64,000 nt of DNA from the NCBI GenBank assembly GCA_022360105.1, contig JAKSDL010000183.1, positions 1-64,000 of the forward strand, written 5' to 3'. How positions within the stretch are numbered: position 1 is the stretch's first letter; each line of letters opens with the position of its first letter. A program made the translations under genes and the position numbers. This document shows positions 1 through 9,893 of the stretch, one piece after another. This DNA is from Pseudomonadota bacterium. GTDB taxonomy: Bacteria; SAR324; XYD2-FULL-50-16; JAHJRI01. The notes beneath the pieces were generated by a model. The model did not search any database. It saw only the letters and a program-made list of their open reading frames with translations, and was not told the origin of the DNA.

Positions 1-255
1 ACTGATCGCATAAAACAAGGGTGCGACACTTGAGTTAAAACGGTGATCTTGTTATCAAAACCTTCTCTGAAGGGTTATAAGTGCTTAAATAAGCAAGAAT
101 TCATTAATAATTCTCAATTAGCAATTCACAGTTTAAAATTAGTCCGATTGATGGGCAACGAACAATAGAAAGCGAGGCTTTCAGCACCATATTGCGTAGA
201 CTTTACAAGGCATGGACCGGAGGCCTTACATATTTTAATGACCCAAATATTTGTT
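1..255. other. Window start, no gene seen
   Basis: 255 bp beyond the end of the VWA gene. It contains TTATAAGTGCTTAAATAAG (75-93), which recurs as TTATAAGTGCTTAACTAAG at 50698-50716 (18 of 19 match), and a short AAGGC/GCCTT inverted repeat (207-227) that may end the VWA transcript. Confidence 0.35.
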
Positions 256-1626
256 TTACAGAACTAAATTCCTGGCAAAGTCGGAGAGTTGCTCCACGGT
301 TGCGCATTCAACCAGCTGGGTGCAGTACGGTTTATAGTCCATAATGGCACTGCCTGAAGAATACCAGTATTTTTCCTGCTCCGGATTCAGCCAGTAGGTT
401 CTCAAAACTTTTTCACTCATTTTTTTAAAGTCTTCTACCTGCGGATCGATGTAATTGTTCAAGGCATCACCCAGAATTAACAAGGTCGTGTCTTTGGTCA
501 ATGCACCGGAATATCTGTCCAGGAAGGACTTAAACGATTTTCCGTAATTGGTTAGTTGGCCCATACCGATATGGTGTTGCTTAACAGCCTTTTCCAGGGC
601 TGCTTCCATGGCATATTTCTCAAACAAATGCGAAATCTCAAAAGCATTCCTGATGAAAACAAACGAGCGGATTCGGGTAAATCGGTTTTGCAGGCGATAG
701 AGCAAAAGCAACATAAATTGCGCGGCATGGGAAACCGACATGGAAATGTCGCATAAGGCCACAATTTTACCTTTTTTCTTGGCAGGAGTTCTGGTTTTGA
801 TATTAAACGGAATACCGCTGAATTTCATTGAATGGCGGATGGTGTTTTTGATATCCAGATGTCCCCGGCGGGCACGTTTTTTTTGCCTGGAAAGAGTATC
901 ATTCAGTTTCTGGGCAATACGTTCAACTTCGTGCTTTACCTTCTCTTGATCGGATACTGTCAGATTATCAAATGATATACTTGATAAAGCGCGCTGCTTT
1001 TCCCAGGGAAGCAAAAAATCTCGGGATTTTCGCTTGGGAGTTTTCTCTTTAAGTATTTCCGCCGCAGCTTCCAGTTGTTCTCTAATATGGTCCGAAAGTT
1101 TTTCCCGTTTTTCCTTGGGAAGATGAAATGAAACATTGGCAAAGTCGTTTGCCTGGTCTGCCAATACCGAAATTCTCTTGAGAATCTCCTTTCTGGTCTT
1201 TTCCTTGGACATTCCGATACCGGAAGTAACATCGCTGTATACCAACCGGTATTCCTTACCATCTGCCACGTTGTCCAATACCTGCCTCACATCGCCTTCC
1301 AGAAAATCGGCCAGTACAGTCGACACATAATCGTTTTCATCTCGCAGGTTATTAGTGAACTCTTTAAGTTGAAGCTTAAAAGCCGCGCTTTCCCCTTCCA
1401 GCTCAAAGATTGTATTATCCCTAAAAAACTTTTTATAGACTTCTGCGAATTTTTCGCGATAAGCCATATTTTGAACCAGACATGACTCCAAGGCAGCATA
1501 CACCTGCGATTCGTCCAACAGGTCGACCCACTCCAGTGCTTGAACGGCAGTATGCAATGAAGACGTCGGAACACTAAGGCCTTCATGTCGCAGCTGGGTT
1601 GCAAACCGCAACATCATACTGACCAT
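256..1626 (-). CDS. CoxE-like VWA domain protein, partner of the adjacent MoxR ATPase
   Basis: A 456-residue protein with no signal peptide or membrane segment. The N-terminal two thirds is helical and charged. The basic stretch RRGHLDIKNTIRHSMKFSG (about 253-271) precedes the domain in the way typical of the CoxE family. The von Willebrand A domain follows, with a metal-binding (MIDAS) motif DISMS at 293-297 and a later LILGDALNNY segment supplying the third-loop Asp. Known family: VWA proteins pair with MoxR AAA+ ATPases as chaperones that insert metal cofactors or mature enzyme complexes. Its start overlaps the end of the upstream MoxR gene by 13 bp, so the two are translationally coupled. 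The ATG is preceded by GGGAGAGG. The client is unknown; no CO dehydrogenase genes are in view. Confidence 0.85.
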   Translation of the reverse strand: MVSMMLRFATQLRHEGLSVPTSSLHTAVQALEWVDLLDESQVYAALESCLVQNMAYREKFAEVYKKFFRDNTIFELEGESAAFKLQLKEFTNNLRDENDYVSTVLADFLEGDVRQVLDNVADGKEYRLVYSDVTSGIGMSKEKTRKEILKRISVLADQANDFANVSFHLPKEKREKLSDHIREQLEAAAEILKEKTPKRKSRDFLLPWEKQRALSSISFDNLTVSDQEKVKHEVERIAQKLNDTLSRQKKRARRGHLDIKNTIRHSMKFSGIPFNIKTRTPAKKKGKIVALCDISMSVSHAAQFMLLLLYRLQNRFTRIRSFVFIRNAFEISHLFEKYAMEAALEKAVKQHHIGMGQLTNYGKSFKSFLDRYSGALTKDTTLLILGDALNNYIDPQVEDFKKMSEKVLRTYWLNPEQEKYWYSSGSAIMDYKPYCTQLVECATVEQLSDFARNLVL

Positions 1627-2546
1627 GAAGCCTCTCCCAATATCTTTTCAGTGTTTTCGAGGATTTGATCCATATCTGTCTTATACTTGCTGATGGTTCC
1701 CAGGGTTCGTTTTAACTCCGTTGGAGTAATATCATCAATCTGCAGCATCAGAATCGATTCTGCCCAATCTATGGTTTCAGAAATTGACGGTTTCTTTTTG
1801 ATTTCCAATTGCCTGATTTCGTGTACCGCGCCTACCAGCTTTTTCACCAGAACATCTTTCATTTCAGGGAAGCGAGATTGAACAATGCGCGTTTCCAGTT
1901 CCTGGTTGGGAAAATCGATAAACAGGTTTAAGCATCGGCGTTTCAATGCATCACTCAAGTCTCTGACATTGTTTGACGTGAGAAAAACAATAGGAATCTG
2001 TTTGGCTTTTTGAGTTCCCAACTCGGGAATGGTGATTTCATGGGTACTCAAGATTTCCAGCAGGTAAGCCTCGAATTCGGGGTCCGATTTATCCACTTCA
2101 TCGATAAGCAATACTGTTTGTTCTTCGGATCGAAGCGACTTTAGCAAAGGTCTTGGCAATAAAAAATGATCTGAAAAAAAGGCATCTTCAAGTTTTACCA
2201 GTCTTTGAATGGACTCATTCAAATCGTCACTAGACCCAACTACCTCATTGATTTTCTCTTTTAAGATTTGGGTATAGAGCAATTGCTTGGCATATTCCCA
2301 CTCGTAAATCGCTTTGGTTTCATCCAATCCCTCGTAGCATTGCAACTGAATTAACTCCAGGCCCAACCCCTTCGCCAGTGACTTGGCCAGTTCAGTTTTT
2401 CCCACTCCTGCCGGACCTTCCACCAGGATCGGTCTGTTCATTTTCATTGCCAAAAAAACGATGGTGGATATATCTATTGAGCTGACATATCCTTGTTTTG
2501 ATAGAACTTTGGATATGTCATCCGCTGAATCGATTTTTACCTTCAT
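1614..2546 (-). CDS. MoxR-family AAA+ ATPase
   Basis: About 310 residues. Walker A is GPAGVGKTELAKSLA, Walker B is VLLIDEVDKSD, and sensor 1 with the arginine finger region is FLTSNNVRDLSDALKRRCL. This order and spacing identify a MoxR-type AAA+ ATPase. Such proteins act as ATP-driven chaperones with VWA partners, and the VWA gene overlaps its 3' end. I chose the ATG at 2546. An in-frame TTG at 2585 would add 13 residues, but neither start has a clear ribosome binding site. The pair follows a ferritin-like gene on the same strand after a gap of about 100 bp. Confidence 0.88.
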   Translation of the reverse strand: MKVKIDSADDISKVLSKQGYVSSIDISTIVFLAMKMNRPILVEGPAGVGKTELAKSLAKGLGLELIQLQCYEGLDETKAIYEWEYAKQLLYTQILKEKINEVVGSSDDLNESIQRLVKLEDAFFSDHFLLPRPLLKSLRSEEQTVLLIDEVDKSDPEFEAYLLEILSTHEITIPELGTQKAKQIPIVFLTSNNVRDLSDALKRRCLNLFIDFPNQELETRIVQSRFPEMKDVLVKKLVGAVHEIRQLEIKKKPSISETIDWAESILMLQIDDITPTELKRTLGTISKYKTDMDQILENTEKILGEASWSV

Positions 2547-2648
2547 AAATTTAAAGTGTTGTATGGATTTAATAACGGAATGCAAATCGCCGGAGAAGTG
2601 ATATCCAACCGGCCATAATGAAAGTTAAGTCTAGATTTCTCCCCTAAT

Positions 2649-3128
2649 CTATGACTTCAGGGCTTTTAACCTTTCGCTCAAAATCCTGATATGAGACATT
2701 TCTTCTTCAATAATCTTATCGATCTTCTGTTTTGTCGCCTCGTCATCCATGCTTTGCCTGATACCAAGATAAAATACGGTGGAGTCTTTCTCACCCCAAA
2801 TTGCTTCTTTTAGTACTTCCTCCATGGAAGAGGTATCGATCTCTTTTTCAAAAAAAACCTGTGTATCAATAATTGATTTCAGATAACGAGCATTTTTTCC
2901 GCTGGGATCGTAAAACGTTTTATGCTCGTTGGCGCTGACAACCTCCTCACGAAGTTTGGAAAACAAAGCTTTATGCTCCACTTCCATGACCGAAAGCTTT
3001 TCCAAGACAGCTTTGACTTCCGGATCAACAGCAGCAAGCGCGGCTTTAGCATAGAATTCAGCCCCATTTTCCTCCATCTGAATCGCCATTTCAAATACTT
3101 CATCAATATGAAATGCAAACTGCATCAT
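2649..3128 (-). CDS. Ferritin-like (rubrerythrin-type) diiron domain protein
   Basis: A 159-residue all-helical protein. Glutamates and histidines recur as expected for a four-helix diiron bundle: EENGAEFY in helix 1, MEVEHKALF in helix 2 and EEEMSHIRIL in the last helix. No rubredoxin cysteines follow, so it is a short rubrerythrin-like ferritin domain and not full rubrerythrin. The likely role is oxygen or peroxide scavenging or iron handling in the cytoplasm. The ATG is preceded by AAGGAG, and a good sigma70-type promoter lies about 100 bp upstream. An imperfect inverted repeat spans its stop codon (about 2626-2656) and may act as a weak terminator. Confidence 0.8.
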   Translation of the reverse strand: MMQFAFHIDEVFEMAIQMEENGAEFYAKAALAAVDPEVKAVLEKLSVMEVEHKALFSKLREEVVSANEHKTFYDPSGKNARYLKSIIDTQVFFEKEIDTSSMEEVLKEAIWGEKDSTVFYLGIRQSMDDEATKQKIDKIIEEEMSHIRILSERLKALKS

Positions 3129-3228
3129 GACTCACTCCTTCCAATCGAAAAAACGGTTTCGAAATTCGTTTACGCATCTGCTATCGACTGTTTTTCTTAG
3201 TGCTTCTAACACAAACTATCTGCTTTAT

Positions 3229-3257
3229 ACTATAGTAAGGCAGCTCTTTATAGTCAA
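3229..3257 (-). promoter_or_regulatory. Sigma70-type promoter of the ferritin-like gene
   Basis: Read on the minus strand, TTGACT (3257-3252) and TATAGT (3234-3229) are separated by exactly 17 bp. Each matches the -35/-10 consensus at 5 of 6 positions. The predicted transcript starts about 95 nt before the ATG at 3128. Confidence 0.6.
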
Positions 3258-3343
3258 AAGCTCACCAAACAAATACAGTCTGTAGTCACTTCCAGGTCAA
3301 CGAAATTCCAAATAATAGTGGATATTGTCTATGTACAGCTTGT

Positions 3344-3547
3344 TCATTCTTTCCACCAGCCTTTCTTGACATGAGCCTGTTTCTCTTCTTCAGCCAGTTT
3401 TTTTATTTTATATGCGGAGTCAAGAATAACGCCATACAAAATTCCGCAACTGACATCTTCCCTATCAACATCACCTCTTCCTGCCAGTTCGATCATCCTT
3501 TCAACCAGCGCAAGGGTCTCCTTTATGTTTTGATCACACCTTCTCAA
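3344..3547 (-). CDS. Small conserved hypothetical protein (67 aa)
   Basis: A charged, helical 67-residue protein, with MRRCDQNIKETL at the N-terminus, a central EDVSCGILYGVI segment and a KKGWWKE end. It has two cysteines (residue 4 and within SCG) and no membrane segment. The frame opens with TTG, preceded by GGAGG about 10 nt upstream; no ATG is available. From memory, similar short proteins occur in Desulfobacterota, but I know no function. It stands alone between the ferritin-like gene and acnA. Confidence 0.6.
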   Translation of the reverse strand: MRRCDQNIKETLALVERMIELAGRGDVDREDVSCGILYGVILDSAYKIKKLAEEEKQAHVKKGWWKE

Positions 3548-4453
3548 TGTTAATCTACCTCCAGCAAAAAAAATCAGGTATATCGTGAAAGTTTATACAC
3601 CATACCTGGTTTTCGATCAAAATAGTTAGGTTGGAACGAAAACTACCCCTGCACCTTCGGGCACAAATGGGCATCTATCTCTTGTTTCGTCACGGCAAAT
3701 TAATACCCCGAATCCAAGCGTCTGCCTCTTATTCTCAAAATCCATACCAAGGTCTAAATATTAAATTTTTATCTTTATAATTCATATGGTTATCTTGTTA
3801 AACCAGACTTCACCGTTTTCCCTGTCATCTACTAAATCACTCTTGATACACGAGATTTACGATTTTTTTACAATTCACAAAGAAATTTTTAATTAAATTG
3901 CTGATATTACTAGATGATATATCACATCGCTGTCTCGCTAAAAATCATGAGACAGTTGTGAATATTGTATCAATGCGAAGAAAAACTAAATTTTTAATTT
4001 ATTATTTCAGATAGTTAAAGGATGGTCTTTTTGAAAGCCAGATTTCTTCAATTATCCGGCGTGTTGTCTCAATTGAACAATGGTAATTAGCAAATCAGTT
4101 TGCAATTGGGTGATTGATCCACTTTCTCTCGGTATCGTACAAAAAACAGGTAAATCTTTATTGATTCGCTTCTAATAATAGTGCTAAAAAGAAGTGAGGC
4201 CTTGGTGTTTTAAAGATAGGGAAAATACTCTACAGGGAGTTTGTAAGATTTTATTCAGTGGTAAGCCCTGTATTTGAGCCTTCTGATCTAAAATTACAAG
4301 GCAGATTGTGTTTTGGGAGTGCTTGTTGCAGTAAATTGACAATATATTGAGTTTATTATCATAAACCAGCCCGGCGAGTCGCTAGTCACTGCCGTTTGTC
4401 AATAAATCTGAGCTGGTATTTGCTTTAGAGTACTAAGAGAATAGGGAGATATA
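3548..4453. other. 906-bp non-coding region upstream of acnA
   Basis: No reading frame of useful length on either strand, and very A+T rich. It holds a 7-bp inverted repeat, CTGTCTC...GAGACAG (3930-3955), and near its 3' end the candidate acnA promoter. Nothing else is recognisable. Confidence 0.5.
4336..4362 (+). promoter_or_regulatory. Candidate acnA promoter
   Basis: A perfect TTGACA (4336-4341) and TATCAT (4357-4362; 5 of 6) are separated by 15 bp, about 90 bp before the acnA start. The spacing is shorter than ideal, so this is a candidate only. Confidence 0.4.
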
Positions 4454-7141
4454 ATGGATAATGATAAGTTCGGCTGTAAAGACACAGTCAACCTCTCATC
4501 CGGATCATCCGGTTTTTATCGTTTAGACAGGCTGGAAAAGGAAGGTGTGGGAAAGGTCAGCCATCTGCCTTTTTCCATTAAAATCCTGTTGGAACAGACC
4601 TTAAGAAATCTGGACAACTTTCAGGTCAATGAAGAGGACATCGTAGCTTTAGCTAATTGGGAGGCCAAAATCAAATCTGATAAAGAAATTCCCTTCAAAC
4701 CCACACGAGTCATCCTGCAGGATTTCACCGGTGTTCCCGCGTTGGTAGATTTGGCTTCCTTGCGCAGCTCCATGAAAGATTTTCAGGGAGATCCCGCTGT
4801 GATTAATCCTCGCGTTCCTGTGGATCTGATCATTGATCATTCGATACAGGTCGACTCCTTCGGCTTGCCTGGCTCACTTCAAACCAATATGGATAGAGAA
4901 TTTGAACGCAATCGGGAAAGGTATGAGTTTCTGAAATGGGGACAGGGCAGTTTTAAAAACCTCAACATCTATCCACCGGGAGTTGGAATTGTCCACCAGG
5001 TGAACCTGGAAGCCCTGGCCAGCGTTGTTCAGCAGCGTGATGGCTTACTTTTCTCTGATACGGTAGTTGGAACAGATTCCCACACACCTATGGTCAACAG
5101 TCTTGGAGTGTTAGGCTGGGGAGTTGGCGGAATTGAAGCCGAATCGGTGATGCTGGGGCAACCTATCTACATGCAGATTCCACAGGTAGTTGGATTTAAA
5201 CTCACCGGTGAATTGGCAACAGGCACCACAGCCACCGACCTGGTTTTCCGTATCGTGCAAATGTTAAGAGAAATTGGTGTTGTGGAAAAATTCGTGGAAT
5301 TCTTTGGTGACGGGCTCTCAGGATTGAGTCTGGCTGACAGAGCTACCATTTCAAATATGGCTCCGGAGTACGGTGCAACCATGGGGTTTTTTCCAACTGA
5401 CGATGAAACCCTGCGTTATCTTGAACACACAGGAAGGAGCAAAGAACTTGTTGAGCGGGTTGAAAGCTATACAAAGGAACAAGGACTTTATCGAACAGAT
5501 GGAATGACTGCACCTGTCTTTTCAGATGTGGTTGAACTGGATCTAGCGACCGTTGAACCCTCACTCGCCGGTCCTAAACGACCCCAAGATCGCATTAGCC
5601 TCTCCGACATGAAATCCACTTGGCATAAAACTTTAACCGATCCTGTCAAACAAAGAGGATACGAACTTCAAAGCAGTGAATTGGGAACTTCATCCGAGGT
5701 AACCTTACCCGATAAAGGTGAAACGTTTACCCTGAATCACGGATCGGTGGTCCTGGCGGCCATCACTTCCTGTACCAACACCAGTAATCCTTCGGTGATG
5801 ATTGCAGCCGGAATTCTGGCCAAAAAAGCCACAGCCAAGGGTTTGGGAGTAAAACCCTGGATTAAGACATCCCTTGCCCCCGGATCAAGGGTTGTAACAG
5901 ACTACCTTCACAAGTCCGGCTTGAATGAACATCTTGAGCAACTCGGCTTTTTCACCGTAGGGTATGGATGCACGAGCTGCATCGGAAATTCCGGTCCTTT
6001 GGCCGACCCCATCAGCAAGGCCATTGTTGATGAAGATCTGGTGGTAGCTTCCGTATTATCCGGAAACAGAAATTTTGAAGGCAGGGTAAACCCTTTGACT
6101 AAAGCCAATTTTTTGGCAAGTCCGCCCCTGGTGGTTGCATACGCTATAGCCGGAACTATTGACATAGATTTGGTAAACGAACCGCTTGGCACCGCAAACG
6201 ACGGAACTCCCGTTTACCTGAAGGACATCTGGCCAACTGTCGGGGAGATTACCGAAGTGGAAAAGGTTATTACCCCTGACATGTACAAGGAACGCTATAG
6301 TAATTATGAAGATCTTTCCCCCATCTGGAATGCTATTCCTACAAAAGGAGAAGTCTCGTACGACTGGGACAACTCTTCCACCTATATCCGCAATCCGCCC
6401 TTTTTCAAAAATATGAAAAAGACGACGGAGCCGCTTCAGGATATTGTGAATGCCCAAGTACTGGTTAAAGTCGGTGATTCGGTGACAACTGATCACATCT
6501 CTCCGGCAGGAGCCATAGCAATAAACACCCCTGCCGCAGATTATTTAACGGAAAGAGGCATTGAAAAAGCTGATTTCAATTCCTATGGGTCAAGAAGAGG
6601 CAATGATGAAGTGATGGTCAGAGGTACCTTTGCCAACATCAGACTCCGAAACCAGATGGCACCGGGAACAGAAGGAGGTATCACCACCTATTTGCCAACC
6701 GGAGAGCAGATGAGTGTTTATGAGGCCGCAGAGAAGTACAAAGCTTCCAATACTCCCCTGATTGTACTGGCAGGAAATGAATATGGCACGGGCTCTTCCC
6801 GTGACTGGGCAGCCAAAGGGACATATCTGCTGGGAGTAAGAGCGGTGATAGCAGCCAGTTACGAAAGAATCCATCGTTCCAATCTTTTGGGAATGGGCGT
6901 TCTTCCGCTTCAGTTTAAAGATGGGGCATCACCGGATTCATTGGGTTTAACAGGAAAAGAAGTTTTCTCAATCCTGGGTTTGAATGACGACCTGAAACCC
7001 GGACAGGATCTGACCCTGAAGGTAGACGACAAAGAAATTCCTGTAACCGTTCGGCTGGATACACCTGTGGAGATTGAATATTACAAAAATGGTGGGATTT
7101 TGCACACCGTACTGCGCAATTTCCTTAAAAGTGCGGCGTAG
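4454..7141 (+). CDS. acnA: Aconitate hydratase A
   Basis: An 895-residue enzyme interconverting citrate and isocitrate in the citric acid cycle. The three cysteines that ligate the [4Fe-4S] cluster are present: C440 in [11 protein letters not shown], and C506 and C509 in [15 protein letters not shown]. Length and domain order (three N-terminal cluster-binding domains, a linker, then the C-terminal swivel domain with [16 protein letters not shown]) are those of the AcnA/IRP1 family. The ATG follows GGGAGAT. The gene is monocistronic, with a 900-bp non-coding leader region and a strong hairpin after the stop. No other citric acid cycle gene is adjacent. Confidence 0.97.
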   Translation: MDNDKFGCKDTVNLSSGSSGFYRLDRLEKEGVGKVSHLPFSIKILLEQTLRNLDNFQVNEEDIVALANWEAKIKSDKEIPFKPTRVILQDFTGVPALVDLASLRSSMKDFQGDPAVINPRVPVDLIIDHSIQVDSFGLPGSLQTNMDREFERNRERYEFLKWGQGSFKNLNIYPPGVGIVHQVNLEALASVVQQRDGLLFSDTVVGTDSHTPMVNSLGVLGWGVGGIEAESVMLGQPIYMQIPQVVGFKLTGELATGTTATDLVFRIVQMLREIGVVEKFVEFFGDGLSGLSLADRATISNMAPEYGATMGFFPTDDETLRYLEHTGRSKELVERVESYTKEQGLYRTDGMTAPVFSDVVELDLATVEPSLAGPKRPQDRISLSDMKSTWHKTLTDPVKQRGYELQSSELGTSSEVTLPDKGETFTLNHGSVVLAAITSCTNTSNPSVMIAAGILAKKATAKGLGVKPWIKTSLAPGSRVVTDYLHKSGLNEHLEQLGFFTVGYGCTSCIGNSGPLADPISKAIVDEDLVVASVLSGNRNFEGRVNPLTKANFLASPPLVVAYAIAGTIDIDLVNEPLGTANDGTPVYLKDIWPTVGEITEVEKVITPDMYKERYSNYEDLSPIWNAIPTKGEVSYDWDNSSTYIRNPPFFKNMKKTTEPLQDIVNAQVLVKVGDSVTTDHISPAGAIAINTPAADYLTERGIEKADFNSYGSRRGNDEVMVRGTFANIRLRNQMAPGTEGGITTYLPTGEQMSVYEAAEKYKASNTPLIVLAGNEYGTGSSRDWAAKGTYLLGVRAVIAASYERIHRSNLLGMGVLPLQFKDGASPDSLGLTGKEVFSILGLNDDLKPGQDLTLKVDDKEIPVTVRLDTPVEIEYYKNGGILHTVLRNFLKSAA

Positions 7142-7165
7142 AATGATCACCGCCGGATAGAGCCA

Positions 7166-7194
7166 TAGGGAAAGGCTTTGTCAGCCTTTCCCTA
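7166..7194 (+). terminator. Rho-independent-type hairpin after acnA
   Basis: A perfect 12-bp stem (left arm 7166-7177, right arm 7183-7194) with the 5-nt loop TTGTC, starting 25 bp after the acnA stop. The tail is AAAACCTTTTC, so the U-tract is poor. Confidence 0.65.
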
Positions 7195-7864
7195 AAAACC
7201 TTTTCACCAAAACCCCAGTTTTTTCCTGTCCGATCACCACGTAAGAAGGAATCACCCTGATCCGCAACTTTTAAAGGTCTAACTCGTTATAATACCTACA
7301 GATCGTAAATGACAGTAGACTCATCGGTTTAAATTCGCTTATCAATTGTGATATACTGGTTTTACTTCTCGCGGTAATCCGAGAAGTTAAAGACGTTAAA
7401 TGAAGGCAACCCCCCTATTAGCCACCTTCAAGATTCAGTGATTAAGGCCAACAGGTTTGTTTTAAGCATTATTCATTAATGGTGTTCCCTGCACCAGTGC
7501 GGTTTATTTGGGCGTTTATTATCAGATTTTTTGAAATGTATAATTTAAAGAGGTCTACGTAGAATTTCATAGGTTTTTACCCTATGGTACGTGACTATTT
7601 TTTCAATATATATTTTAAATAGGTTATGATTCATCGGGAACTTACAATCACCACTTCAATATTCTGATCATACGACGTCAAAACCCTGAAACGATGCAGT
7701 TATTAAACAAACACCATTGGAATCCGATCTTGCTTGCTCACGAAAGTGACAACATCTGAATCACGTTTTTCCCACCGGAAAAACGAACACAACTGTGAAG
7801 TATCGTGGCATTAGATTCCGATAGTTTCGGAAATGCTGTTTTTATTAATATAGCAAGGGATTGA
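7195..7864. other. Non-coding region between acnA and the PAS-LuxR gene
   Basis: No gene in 670 bp. It carries several short palindromes: ACTTCTCG/CGAGAAGT (7364-7387), CATAGG/CCTATG (7568-7586) flanked by ACGTA/TACGT (7557-7561, 7588-7592), and a perfect 9-bp stem CGTTTTTCC/GGAAAAACG with a 4-nt loop (7764-7785), about 80 bp before the PAS-LuxR start. The last could be an operator or a transcript hairpin. Confidence 0.45.
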
Positions 7865-8803
7865 ATGAGTAAAAGCGTCAGTAAGAACAAGCTCCTTAAA
7901 AAATCCAAAGATCTGGAAAACGAAGTCATTCAGTTAAGACAATTGGCTACTATACTCATTGACCGGACCGATTGGTATCAGATCATTTTTAACAATTGTC
8001 CGTTTGGTATTGTCATCACCGACCTGGATTTCAAACTCCAAGACGTCAATTCAGCTTTTCTGGAAATGTTGCGTTATCCCTCATTTGAAGAATTGAAAGA
8101 TTCAAGTGTAGTTAAGTTGATTCCTGAAGAACATCGCTGTGAAGATACGGATCAAAAGAAAATAATAGATAAGCTTCACAACGAAGGGATCGCCAGAGTC
8201 AATTCCAGCCTTCGCTCTACCACTGGTGATATTATTCCGGTCAATCTGACAGCCTGCGTTGCAAAAAATGACAAGGGTACTCCATTGAAAATCGCCGGTT
8301 TTGTGGAAGACAATTCAGCACAAACTCTATTTAACAAGCAGCTGAATCAAAAAAACCTGGAGATTGAAAAGCTTAAAAAGAATCTGGAAGAGCAAAAAAA
8401 TTTTCATAAATTAATTCTAAAACAAGCCAAGAAAAACCAGAAAGACATGGAAGACTCTATTATTCTGAATATAAAAGAGATAATTTTTCCAAATCTTGGC
8501 AAACTTCGGAACACAGCCAATCTTACAGATATTCAAAAGGAGTACATCGATTTGCTTAAGTCACAGTTGAATGAAGTGATATCACCTTTTTACAGCGAAC
8601 TGTCATCCAAATACTCCGACTTGACTCCCATGGAGTTTCGTATTGCCGGTTTAGTCAGGGAGGGAAAAACCACAAAGGAAATGGCTCGTCTGTTAAATCT
8701 ATCTGCCGGTACTGTCGAGTTTCACAGGAATAATATTCGGAAAAAACTTGGTATTCGCAATACCAATGTCAATTTGCGGTCACACCTGCTGTCCATGGAA
8801 TAG
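7865..8803 (+). CDS. PAS domain / LuxR-type DNA-binding regulator
   Basis: A 312-residue cytoplasmic protein. An N-terminal PAS fold (about 40-160; FGIVITDLDFKLQDVNSAFL) is followed by a lysine- and glutamate-rich coiled coil (about 160-205) and a C-terminal LuxR/NarL helix-turn-helix (about 245-305; TKEMARLLNLSAGTVEFHR). There is no receiver or kinase domain. It is a one-component sensor-regulator in which the PAS fold probably binds a ligand or cofactor; the signal cannot be told from sequence. AAGGGA precedes the ATG. It heads a block of signalling genes, with the soluble histidine kinase 65 bp downstream on the same strand. Confidence 0.85.
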   Translation: MSKSVSKNKLLKKSKDLENEVIQLRQLATILIDRTDWYQIIFNNCPFGIVITDLDFKLQDVNSAFLEMLRYPSFEELKDSSVVKLIPEEHRCEDTDQKKIIDKLHNEGIARVNSSLRSTTGDIIPVNLTACVAKNDKGTPLKIAGFVEDNSAQTLFNKQLNQKNLEIEKLKKNLEEQKNFHKLILKQAKKNQKDMEDSIILNIKEIIFPNLGKLRNTANLTDIQKEYIDLLKSQLNEVISPFYSELSSKYSDLTPMEFRIAGLVREGKTTKEMARLLNLSAGTVEFHRNNIRKKLGIRNTNVNLRSHLLSME

Positions 8804-8868
8804 GCAGACCGATCTGTCGATTTATGAAACATGGATAATCAGGAAATTAGAGATAAATCCTTATCATC

Positions 8869-9690
8869 ATGAACAAGAAACCATCATATAAAGAATTGGA
8901 ATTCAAAATTCAGGAGCTGGAAAGCAAGCTTGAATTCACCAGGAAAAAGGCTGAAATAGCAAATGAAGCCAAAATAGAGTTCATGGCAAATATGAGTCAT
9001 GAATTACGAACCCCGATGCATGCCATCATCAACTACACCAAGTTTGGCGCCCATCGGCATAAAACTGTCAGTAGAGAGAAACTTCTGCATTATTTTCTCC
9101 AGATCCAGTCATCGGCCAATCGTATGATGGAGCTTTTATCCAATTTGTTGACGCTTTTGGACTACGATGCAGGGCTTGTCAAACTTCTGATTGAACCTAA
9201 AAACATCGTCGAGATTGCCAGAAAGACAGTAGATGAATTCAAAGACATACTGGAGCAAAAACAACTGGAGGTAGATTATTCCGAATCCAAAGGCATAAAG
9301 CTTGTGAATTGTGATGAGCAAAGAATTATTGATCTTATCCGAAATCTGCTTTCCAATGCCATTAAATTCAGCCCTGCTCAAAAGCAAATTTCCCTTGTAT
9401 TTCAGCCTGCTACAAGATCCGGAACGGCGTTGGGAGAGGATAGCAATGAATCTTCGGCAGTTTTGGTGTCGGTGCAAGACCAGGGTCCGGGAATTCCGGA
9501 AAATGAGCTTCAATATCTATTCAAGAGATTTACGCAAAGCAGTCGTACAAATACAGGATGCGGAGGTTCCGGAATCGGGTTGGCTATCTGTGAAGAGATT
9601 GTGGCTGCTCATGGGGGGCAAATCTGGTCCCGAAACCTTGAAAAAGGCGGTGCAGAATTCACATTTGTTTTGCCGTATCATCCTGTATAG
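8869..9690 (+). CDS. Soluble sensor histidine kinase
   Basis: 273 residues with no membrane segment. A short coiled coil (1-35) leads into the dimerisation/phosphoacceptor domain with H44 in [14 protein letters not shown] HATPase_c domain follows, with N box LIRNLLSNAIKFS, G1 box DQGPGIPE and G2 box GGSGIGLAI. It has no recognisable sensor domain, so it presumably takes its input from another protein. It lies between the PAS-LuxR regulator and a REC-kinase gene on the same strand. Its cognate response regulator could be the receiver of the next gene, but that is inference. Confidence 0.88.
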   Translation: MNKKPSYKELEFKIQELESKLEFTRKKAEIANEAKIEFMANMSHELRTPMHAIINYTKFGAHRHKTVSREKLLHYFLQIQSSANRMMELLSNLLTLLDYDAGLVKLLIEPKNIVEIARKTVDEFKDILEQKQLEVDYSESKGIKLVNCDEQRIIDLIRNLLSNAIKFSPAQKQISLVFQPATRSGTALGEDSNESSAVLVSVQDQGPGIPENELQYLFKRFTQSSRTNTGCGGSGIGLAICEEIVAAHGGQIWSRNLEKGGAEFTFVLPYHPV

Positions 9691-9893
9691 CCTTTAGCTG
9701 GTAAAAAACAATGCCTGCATCTCGCAACTCCGAGAAAACTTTTCAAAATCCAATTCTTAACAGAATATCAGTATTGACCGTAACAGATCACAAAAACCCT
9801 CACTTTTTTTAAATACTTGCTTATAAATATCCAATATTTTAAAATGGATGCAATAAGATATCGTAGTTTAAAAAACAAAAGCGATCTGATCCC

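Noticed and set aside
75..93. 19-bp sequence TTATAAGTGCTTAAATAAG also found at 50698-50716
   Set aside because: 18 of 19 bases match, but A+T-rich and with no extended similarity on either side; probably chance or a remnant, too short to call a repeat family.
6056..6496. 146-codon minus-strand frame inside acnA
   Set aside because: Antisense to the conserved aconitase; no motif and no ribosome site.
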